Shown: piece after piece, positions 6,905 through 13,136 of the stretch | Layout of the letters: every line of letters starts with the position of its first letter | Numbering within the stretch: the stretch's first letter is position 1 | Assembly (NCBI RefSeq): GCF_014656095.1 | Contig: NZ_BNBT01000073.1 | Span: forward strand, 1-38,568 | Direction: 5' to 3' | Source: Streptomyces longispororuber | Lineage (GTDB): Bacteria; Actinomycetota; Actinomycetes; Streptomycetales; Streptomycetaceae | Length of the DNA: 38,568 nt | Position numbers and translations under genes: made by a program | The notes under the pieces: generated by a model | What the model was told of the DNA's origin: nothing | The model's database searches: none | What the model saw: only the letters and a program-made list of their open reading frames with translations

Positions 6905-9900
6905 TCATCCCTTGTCGAGGTACTGCTCGCGCTCCTCGTCCAGGAGGGCGGCCAGGGCCGTGCGGAGCTCCGGCAGGTGCTCCAGGCCGGGGTCGCGGGC
7001 GACCACGGCGGTGGCCTCCTCGCGGGCCGCCGCGATGATCTCCTCGTCGTCGATGACGGCGAGCATCCGCAGCGAGGAGCGGACGCCGGACTGGGCCTGG
7101 CCGAGCACGTCGCCCTCGCGGCGCTGCTCCAGGTCGATGCGGGAGAGCTCGAAGCCGTCCAGGGTGGACGCCACCGCGCCCAGGCGGGCGCGGGCCGGGG
7201 CGGCCTCCGGGGCGTCCGTGACCAGGAGGCACAGGCCCGGCGCGGAGCCGCGGCCGACGCGGCCGCGGAGCTGGTGGAGCTGGGAGACGCCGAAGCGGTC
7301 GGCGTCCATGATGACCATCGCCGTGGCGTTCGGGACGTTCACGCCCACCTCGATGACCGTGGTGGCGACCAGGACGTGGGTCTCCCCCGCGGCGAAGCGG
7401 CGCATCACCGCGTCCTTGTCGTCGGGCTGCATCCTGCCGTGCAGGACCTCGACCCTCAGGCCCCGCAGGGGGCCGTGGGCGAGCTGCTCGGCGACGTCGA
7501 GGACGGCCAGGGGCGGGCGCTTGTCGGCCTCGTCGTCGGCGGCGGACTTCTTGCCCTTCTTGGGCTGGTCCCCCTCGTCCCCGAGGTCGTCGCCGATGCG
7601 GGGGCAGACCACGTACGCCTGGTGGCCGTTCTCCACCTCCTCGCGGACGCGCTCCCAGGCGCGGGCGAGGAAGTGCGGCTTGTCCTGCGCGGGCACCACG
7701 TGGCTGGAGATGGGCGAGCGCCCGGCGGGGAGCTGGTCGAGCACGGAGGTCTCCAGGTCGCCGAAGACCGTCATGGCGACCGTGCGCGGGATGGGCGTGG
7801 CCGTCATCACCAGCAGGTGCGGCGGCTGCTTGCCCTTGCCGCGCAGGGCGTCGCGCTGCTCCACGCCGAAGCGGTGCTGCTCGTCGACGACGACCAGGCC
7901 CAGGTCGTGGAACTGCACCTTGTCCTCGATCAGCGCGTGCGTGCCGATGACGATCCCGGCCTCGCCCGTGGCGAGGTCGAGCAGCGCCTGCCGCCGGGCC
8001 GCCGCGCCCATGGACCCGGTGAGCAGCGTGACCTTGGTGGCGTGCTCGGCACCGCCGAGCAGGCCCCCCTCGGCCAGCTCCCCCATCATCTCCGTGATCG
8101 ACCGGTGGTGCTGCTGGGCGAGCACCTCGGTGGGCGCGAGCATCGCGGCCTGCCCCCCGGCGTCCACGACGGCGAGCATGGCGCGCAGGGCCACCATCGT
8201 GTTGTGCGTCACCGTGAAGTTGTCGGTGACGTACGCCCGTGTCGGGTGCGCGACGCTGATGCACTGGACCGGCTTGCGTCCGACGAAGTCCACGCTGCGG
8301 ATGCCTCGGCGGAAGGTGTGGTACTTCGGGCGCTCACGGACGCGTTCCGCCTTGCGGGTCAGCCGGAAGGGGGCGTACTCGGCGGGCAGGGCGACCGACA
8401 CGTTGAACGCGGCCTTCTCCGGCAGGACCCGCGCCCGGCCGCCCAGGGAGCGAACGAGCCAGGCGACGTCTTCCGCGAGCCTCCGGGAAGCCGAGCACAG
8501 CGACACGCTCAGACCATCCGACTGAAGCGTGCCGTCCGTGTCCAGAAGACCCTGCAACAGTGCCAGTCGGTTCTTGATCGACGTGTTCTTGAACATGTCG
8601 GGGATGAACGTGCCGTGGGATGTCACACCCCACAGCTCCATGTCCCGCAGTGCCTGAATGACGGGGTGGCGAACGCCCCCGGCGCGCTGGGTGAGCTGGA
8701 TGGTGTAGTCGCAGGCAGAGCCTGCGACGGGGACCAGGCGGCACTCCGGCGCCACAGCGGCCGCCGCGGCGTCATGGATCTCGGCATCGACGGTGGACAG
8801 CCGAAGATCGTGCCGGAACGACCCGTCGCCCAGCAGGAGACCGAAGAGGTAGGGGTCGAGGGGCAGCCCCTCATCACCTCCCAGGTCCACGGGTGTCGCA
8901 GCGGGCAGGTACCACTTCGACGACCCGTTCGCCTCGACGAGATCGAGCCGGATCTCTCGGGTCGTCAGGACCTTGGGGGCTTGGCCGCGGTGCCACCCGC
9001 AGCTCGTGCCGACGATCCAGAGGTGCTCGTCGTCGCACTCGACGGAACTGCCGTCCGACAACGTCAGACTCCAGACGTCACGCTCGCCCTGAGGGAACAC
9101 TCCGTCGACCACAGCGACCTCTCCCGTGGGCACGACGACGGAGTCTCCCGGCTTCATGTCGCCCATCGGCTTGAACCCCTCCGGTGTCAGGACCAGCGCG
9201 TCGAGCGGCTGCGCCTTGCCGGAACCGACCTCGCCCTGGAGGAGGCGGTGCATGGGGTGCTCCGTCGCCAGGTCGGTGAAGATCTCCTCGGAGACGCGGC
9301 GCTGGCCGTCCGTGAGCTCGAAGGGCAGCTTGGCGTCGAAGGCGGTCAACAGGCCGTCCGGGCGGGGCCTGCGGGCGACGGCGGGCAGTTGGCTGTCCGC
9401 GAAGCGGCGCCGGGCCAGGGCGACCTGGAGGACGAAGGCCTCGTCCCACTTCAGGCGGTCGCGCGCGGTGGCGATGTCGGCCTTCGAGTGCGGCCGGTGG
9501 ATCTTGAGGAGGGCCTCGGGCAGGGGGATGAGGCCGCGGCCCTCGCGCAGGCTCGGCGGCAGCGGGTCGAGCGCCTCGCGGGCGCTGGGCAGCACCGCGT
9601 CGATCGACTTGGCGATCTTCCAGGACTCCAGCTTGGCCGTGGCCGGGTAGATCGGGATCAGGGCGCCCGCCCAGGAGTCGACCGCCTCGGCGGCGGACTC
9701 CCCGTCGGCCCGCAGCAGTTCGTACGCCGGGTGGGCGAGCTGCGTCTTGCGGTTGAAGACGGAGACCTTGCCCGCGAACATCGCGCGGGTGCCCGGGAGC
9801 AGGTCCTTGTGCGGCTTGTGGATGCCGCGGCCGAAGAAGACGAGCTGGAGCCGGCCGCTGCCGTCGGTGATCGTGACCTCGAGCCGCTGGCCGCGGCCGC

Positions 9901-10129
9901 CGTTGAACTTCAGGATGCGGGCGTCGGCCACCTGCGCCACGACCGTGACGTGCTCGTCCAGGGGCAGGTCGGAGAGGTGGGTCAGCTCGCCCCGCTCGGC
10001 GTACCGCCGGGGGTAGTGGTGGAGCAGGTCGCCCACCGTGTGCAGGCCGAGGTGCTCGGCCATGACCTTGGCGGTGGCTTGGCCGAGGGCGTTCTTCAGC
10101 GGTTCTTGGAGCGCGTGCACGAGATCCAT
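6905..10129 (-). CDS. recG: ATP-dependent DNA helicase RecG, interrupted by an intein
   Basis: RecG is a double-strand DNA translocase that remodels stalled forks and Holliday junctions. The frame codes for 1074 aa, but removal of the intein (residues 306-643) leaves 736 aa, the normal length. The N-terminal part has the wedge/OB domain (LHHYPRRYAERGELTHLSDL, VVAQVADARI). The helicase motifs are Walker A GSGK (302-305) completed by Thr644 after splicing, DEQH (749-752), TATPIPRT and QLHQLRGRVGRG (950-961). A Lys and Asp-rich loop near residues 850-870 is likely a lineage-specific insertion. I chose ATG at 10129 (MDLVHALQEPL) over ATG at 10150. Without splicing the P-loop is broken, so activity should depend on intein excision. 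Confidence 0.95.
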   Translation of the reverse strand: MDLVHALQEPLKNALGQATAKVMAEHLGLHTVGDLLHHYPRRYAERGELTHLSDLPLDEHVTVVAQVADARILKFNGGRGQRLEVTITDGSGRLQLVFFGRGIHKPHKDLLPGTRAMFAGKVSVFNRKTQLAHPAYELLRADGESAAEAVDSWAGALIPIYPATAKLESWKIAKSIDAVLPSAREALDPLPPSLREGRGLIPLPEALLKIHRPHSKADIATARDRLKWDEAFVLQVALARRRFADSQLPAVARRPRPDGLLTAFDAKLPFELTDGQRRVSEEIFTDLATEHPMHRLLQGEVGSGKAQPLDALVLTPEGFKPMGDMKPGDSVVVPTGEVAVVDGVFPQGERDVWSLTLSDGSSVECDDEHLWIVGTSCGWHRGQAPKVLTTREIRLDLVEANGSSKWYLPAATPVDLGGDEGLPLDPYLFGLLLGDGSFRHDLRLSTVDAEIHDAAAAAVAPECRLVPVAGSACDYTIQLTQRAGGVRHPVIQALRDMELWGVTSHGTFIPDMFKNTSIKNRLALLQGLLDTDGTLQSDGLSVSLCSASRRLAEDVAWLVRSLGGRARVLPEKAAFNVSVALPAEYAPFRLTRKAERVRERPKYHTFRRGIRSVDFVGRKPVQCISVAHPTRAYVTDNFTVTHNTMVALRAMLAVVDAGGQAAMLAPTEVLAQQHHRSITEMMGELAEGGLLGGAEHATKVTLLTGSMGAAARRQALLDLATGEAGIVIGTHALIEDKVQFHDLGLVVVDEQHRFGVEQRDALRGKGKQPPHLLVMTATPIPRTVAMTVFGDLETSVLDQLPAGRSPISSHVVPAQDKPHFLARAWERVREEVENGHQAYVVCPRIGDDLGDEGDQPKKGKKSAADDEADKRPPLAVLDVAEQLAHGPLRGLRVEVLHGRMQPDDKDAVMRRFAAGETHVLVATTVIEVGVNVPNATAMVIMDADRFGVSQLHQLRGRVGRGSAPGLCLLVTDAPEAAPARARLGAVASTLDGFELSRIDLEQRREGDVLGQAQSGVRSSLRMLAVIDDEEIIAAAREEATAVVARDPGLEHLPELRTALAALLDEEREQYLDKG
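8201..9214 (-). other. RecG intein, class 3 (WCT) with LAGLIDADG endonuclease
   Basis: This 338-residue in-frame insertion sits between Lys and Thr of the RecG P-loop (GSGK / TMVAL). It begins AQPLDALVLTPEGF with KPGD (Hint block A, Ala at position 1) and ends FTVTHN before Thr+1. Block B has EHLW: His at B:10 and Trp at B:12. Block F has VQCISV: Cys at F:4. Block G has Thr before His-Asn. Trp, Cys and Thr at these positions are the class 3 triad, in which the block F Cys replaces the missing N-terminal nucleophile. Between the Hint halves are the two LAGLIDADG motifs (YLFGLLLGDGSF and LLQGLLDTDGT), each with its acidic residue. A hand count of 8521-8640 gives about 57% GC, against about 72% in the RecG part at 9421-9540. 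Confidence 0.93.
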
Positions 10130-10199
10130 TGCACACCACGGCACTGACATCGTGGGGCCGGGCCTCGCGGGGCGCCCCAGTCCCGCCCCTTTCCCGAAA

Positions 10200-10219
10200 C
10201 CAGGGGCTGCCGCCCCTGG
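10200..10219. terminator. Hairpin between DAK gene and recG
   Basis: CCAGGGGC and GCCCCTGG pair across a 4-nt loop. It lies between the stop of the upstream DAK-domain gene and the recG start, so it may separate their transcripts. It is also similar to hairpins that recur between genes in Streptomyces. Confidence 0.4.
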
Positions 10220-10242
10220 ACCCCGCTCCTCCGGCGCTCCGC

Positions 10243-10405
10243 GCCTCGTCCTCAGACGCCGGACGGGCTGGGATTCGCGCTGCCGGTGGTGGGTGGCTGT
10301 CGGCCTTCGGCCTCGTCCTCAAACGCCGGACGGGCTGGATTGTCGCGCTGTCGGCGGTTTGTGGCCGTCGGCCTTCGGCCTCGTCCTCAGACGCCGGACG
10401 GGCTG
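10243..10405. repeat. Three direct repeats of a 28-bp unit, 67-68 bp apart
   Basis: A 28-bp unit starting GCCTCGTCCTCAGACGCCGG and ending ACGGGCTG occurs at 10243-10270, 10310-10337 and 10378-10405, with one base difference in the middle copy. The second and third copies are also preceded by GGCCTTCG, which forms a short palindrome with the following GGCC. The spacing of 67 and 68 bp suggests tandem duplication of a longer unit. It lies in the 299-bp non-coding gap between recG and the DAK-domain gene. Confidence 0.85.
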
Positions 10406-10428
10406 ATTTCCCCCTCCCCTGCCGGGTG

Positions 10429-12441
10429 CTACTCCACGCCGATGAGGAGGAGGGCCGACTGGGGGCCGCCTCGGTAGAGGACCGTGTCCACGGCCAGGTG
10501 GCCGTCGCGTACGCGCTTCTGGAGCCGCTCCGCCACCTCGTCGGACACCTCCTCGCCCAGCACCAGCGTGACCATCTCGCCCCCGGCGGCCAGCATCCGG
10601 TCGAGGACGGCCTCAGCGGTCGCCGCGACCTCCGTGCCGATCACCGCGACGTCGCCGTCGATCAGGCCGAGGACGTCCCCGGCCTGGCAGATGCCCGCCG
10701 TCGTCCAGGACTGCCGCTCGGCGACGGCCAGCTCGGCGTACCGGGTGGCCCCGGCGGCCGACGTCATCGCGACGACGTCCTCGTCGAAGCGGCGGTCCGG
10801 CTCGTGCACGGCGAGCGCGGCGATGCCCTGGACCGGGGAGCGGGTGGGGATCAGGGCCACGCGCACGCCCTCGGAGCGGGCCTGCTCGGCGGCGGCCGCC
10901 GCGGTGTGCCGCAGCTCCGCGTCGTTCGGCAGCAGCACGACCTCGCGCGCGTGCGCGCGCCGGACCGCGTCCACGAGCTCGCCGCTCGCGGGCGGCTCCG
11001 CCGCGCGCGTGGGCGCCGTGGTCCCGCCCGCCTCCGCGTACAGGCCGCCGAGGCCCTCGCCGCGTACGACGGCCACGATGCCGCGCTGCGCGCGCTCGCG
11101 CGGCGGGCGCGGGGCGCGGGTGGTGTGCGCGTCGCCCGCGCCGAAGTGCGTGATGCGGATGCGGTACGGCCGGCCCGCCTCGACGCCCGCCTCGACGGCC
11201 GCGCCCGCGTCGTCCACGTGGACGTGGACGTTCCACAGCCCGTCGCCGCCGACGACGACGAGGGAGTCGCCGAGCGCGTCCAGCCGCGTCCGCAGCCGGG
11301 CGACGGCGGTGTCGTCCGCCTCCAGGAGGTAGATCACCTCGAAGGCCGGTCCGCCGCCGTCGGCGTGTTCGGCGGCGGCGTCCGCGGTTTCCCGCGGCTC
11401 CGGGTGCTCCCGCAGTTCCGGCGGCTCCTGCGGCTCCAGGCACTCGATGAACTCCGCGCACTCCTCGAGTTCCGCGTGCCCCTGGGTGCCCCCGTGTTCC
11501 TGGGAGCCCCGGTGTTCCTGGGTGTCCCCGTACTCCTGGGGGTCCCCAGGCCGCTGGGCGTCCCCGTGCCGCTGGGTGTCACCGTGCTCCTGGGCGTGTG
11601 TGTGCTCCCGGTCGGGTGCCCGTCCCTGGGCCTCCGTGCGCTCCTGGAGTCCGGTACGCCCCTGGGGGGCCGCGGTGCCCAGGGGGCCGGCCGTCACGGG
11701 GGCGGGGGGTGTGCTCGACGGGCTCCAGGGGGTCGGGGCGGCCGCCGTGGACCGTGCCGCGTCGCTCGTGCGGGCGTGCGCGCTCCACGGCCGCACCTTC
11801 TCGCCGGACAGTGCCGCCACCAGGGCCCCGAGGACCGCCACGAGCCCCTGCCCGCCGGCGTCCACCACGCCCGCGCGGCCGAGCACCGGGAGCTGGCCGG
11901 GGGTGGCCGCCAGGGCCGCGCAGGCGCCGTCGTAGGCCGCGCGCGCCACCGTGCCGCAGTCGGCCTCCGGCCGGCCGGCCGAGGCCGCCTCGGCCGCCGC
12001 CCCTGCGACCGTCAGGACGGTTCCCTCCACGGGGCGGGCCACCGCCTGGTAGGCGGAGCCGGCCGCGCGCTCCAGCGCCCGCGCCAGGCGCTGCCCGTCG
12101 GCGTGAGACGCGTCACCCTCGCCGTCGGCCAGCACCTGGGCCATGCCGCGCAGCAACTGCGCGAGGATGGTCCCCGAGTTGCCGCGGGCGCCGATCAGCG
12201 CTCCGTGCGCGAGGGCCCGCACCGCCTCGGTCAGGGTGGGCTCGCCGGGCTCGTGGCCCGCGAAGACGGCGTCCACGGCCTGGGTCGCCGACTCCATGGT
12301 CAGGTAGAGGTTGGTGCCGGTGTCCGCGTCCGCGACCGGGTAGACGTTGATCGCGTCGATCTCCTCGCGGGCCTGTCCCAGCGCCTCAAGAGCCAGTGCG
12401 CTCCAGGCGCGGAGCGCGACCGCGTCGAGGTTCTGCGGCAA
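10429..12441 (-). CDS. DAK-domain protein, FakA/YloV-like fatty acid kinase subunit
   Basis: The 670-residue product has an N-terminal DhaL-type kinase domain (INVYPVADADTGTNLYLTM, HGALIGARGNSGTILAQLLRGMA, DAGGQGLVAVL). A long variable linker follows, and then the FakA middle and C-terminal region (FEVIYLLEADD, LGDSLVVVGGDGLWNVHVHVDDAG, VLLPNDAEL). In Firmicutes FakA phosphorylates fatty acids held by FakB; the same role here is inferred. The catalytic DADTGTN motif is Asp-rich as expected. Start: TTG at 12441, six nt after a perfect AGGAGG. The frame extends further upstream, but without a comparable site. The linker contains a seven-unit hexapeptide array. It lies upstream of recG, as in other actinomycetes and in Bacillus. 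Confidence 0.9.
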   Translation of the reverse strand: MPQNLDAVALRAWSALALEALGQAREEIDAINVYPVADADTGTNLYLTMESATQAVDAVFAGHEPGEPTLTEAVRALAHGALIGARGNSGTILAQLLRGMAQVLADGEGDASHADGQRLARALERAAGSAYQAVARPVEGTVLTVAGAAAEAASAGRPEADCGTVARAAYDGACAALAATPGQLPVLGRAGVVDAGGQGLVAVLGALVAALSGEKVRPWSAHARTSDAARSTAAAPTPWSPSSTPPAPVTAGPLGTAAPQGRTGLQERTEAQGRAPDREHTHAQEHGDTQRHGDAQRPGDPQEYGDTQEHRGSQEHGGTQGHAELEECAEFIECLEPQEPPELREHPEPRETADAAAEHADGGGPAFEVIYLLEADDTAVARLRTRLDALGDSLVVVGGDGLWNVHVHVDDAGAAVEAGVEAGRPYRIRITHFGAGDAHTTRAPRPPRERAQRGIVAVVRGEGLGGLYAEAGGTTAPTRAAEPPASGELVDAVRRAHAREVVLLPNDAELRHTAAAAAEQARSEGVRVALIPTRSPVQGIAALAVHEPDRRFDEDVVAMTSAAGATRYAELAVAERQSWTTAGICQAGDVLGLIDGDVAVIGTEVAATAEAVLDRMLAAGGEMVTLVLGEEVSDEVAERLQKRVRDGHLAVDTVLYRGGPQSALLLIGVE
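11467..11592 (-). repeat. Seven 18-bp units encoding a QEHGDT-type hexapeptide array
   Basis: Within the DAK-domain gene, seven consecutive hexapeptides of the pattern Q-(E/R)-(H/Y/P)-G-D-T occupy 42 residues. Examples are QEHGDT, QRHGDA, QEYGDT and QEHGGT. The DNA shows the same 18-bp period. The array is in the linker between the DhaL domain and the FakA middle domain. No cysteine is present in the array. Confidence 0.88.
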
Positions 12442-12550
12442 CTGTCGCCTCCTAGATAGCGTCCGTACGGCCTGGACGGCGGGATGGGACGCAGCGTAGA
12501 CCCGGGTCAGGAGGGGTGGCCGGGGCGGGCCCCGCGTCGGCCATGGTAGT

Positions 12551-12660
12551 TTCGTTCTACCGAAGCGGTCGTTGTATGCTGCTCCGGTTGCCCGATACCC
12601 ATCGGGCCATTCCCCTGGCAACGCCACCCAGATCATTCGCTCTGATCCCGGCATGCCGGG
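12551..12660 (+). promoter_or_regulatory. rpmB promoter and structured leader
   Basis: TTCGTT (12551-12556) and TATGCT (12575-12580), 18 nt apart, form a candidate promoter. The transcript would begin near 12587 and carry about 110 nt of leader. The leader contains CCCGAT-ACCC-ATCGGG (12591-12606), a competing outer pairing GTTGCC (12587-12592) with GGCAAC (12617-12622), and a 14-bp perfect palindrome CCCGGCATGCCGGG (12647-12660) followed by TTTAA. The mutually exclusive pairings and the final hairpin resemble an attenuator or ribosomal protein autoregulatory leader. No protein-binding site was recognised. Confidence 0.4.
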
Positions 12661-12698
12661 TTTAACCGTAAGTGCATCTGAAGTCTTTGGAGTGACCC

Positions 12699-12884
12699 GT
12701 GGCTGCCAACTGCGACGTCTGCGGCAAGGGGCCGGGCTTCGGCAACAACATCTCGCACTCGCACCGCCGTACGCCTCGTCGCTGGAACCCGAACATCCAG
12801 CGCGTGCGTGCCGTGGTCGGCGGGACGCCGAAGCGGCTCAACGCCTGCACCTCGTGCATCAAGGCCGGCAAGGTCTCGCGCTGA
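12699..12884 (+). CDS. rpmB: 50S ribosomal protein L28
   Basis: The 61-residue protein reads (V)AANCDVCGKGPGFGNNISHSHRR, then RRWNPNIQRVRA and ends CTSCIKAGKVSR. It is a zinc-binding L28, as shown by the CDVC and CTSC pairs. GTG at 12699 follows GGAG. It is transcribed alone on the plus strand, divergent from the DAK-recG block, and is closed by a clear terminator 37 nt after the stop. Confidence 0.97.
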   Translation: MAANCDVCGKGPGFGNNISHSHRRTPRRWNPNIQRVRAVVGGTPKRLNACTSCIKAGKVSR

Positions 12885-12921
12885 CGCACGTTCTGCGCGG
12901 CCACCTGGCCGGTTACCGGAG

Positions 12922-12950
12922 AAGCCGGTCCCCTCGGGGGCCGGCTTTTT
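12922..12950 (+). terminator. Rho-independent terminator of rpmB
   Basis: AAGCCGG and CCGGCTT, with an internal CCCC/GGGG pairing, form a stem ending in TTTTT. This is one of the few terminators in the window with a proper T-run. Confidence 0.85.
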
Positions 12951-12960
12951 CGCGTACCCG

Positions 12961-13014
12961 GACCCAGCCGTCCGCCCGGACCCAGCCGTCCGCCCGGACC
13001 CAGCCGTCCGCCCG
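12961..13014. repeat. Exact 18-bp tandem repeat, three copies
   Basis: GACCCAGCCGTCCGCCCG occurs three times without mismatch, and a decayed fourth unit (GATCCACCCG) follows. It fills the gap between the rpmB terminator and the SARP gene. Confidence 0.9.
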
Positions 13015-13136
13015 GATCCACCCGGACGCCTGAATCCGCCCGGTCGCCCGTACCCACCCCCGTACGTCCGGACCCGCCCGCACGCCCTGCCACCCGGCCC
13101 CGCGGCGCCACGGTCCCTCCTGCCAGAATCCCGCCC

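Noticed and set aside
6809..10147. Plus-strand open frame of 1112 codons antisense to recG
   Set aside because: It is an Arg, Gly and Val-rich shadow of recG caused by high GC. It has no recognisable domain, while the minus strand has full helicase and intein motifs.
6905..10150. RecG fused to an extra functional domain
   Set aside because: The insertion falls in the middle of the P-loop and has Hint blocks at both ends, so it is an intein and not a fusion or accessory domain.
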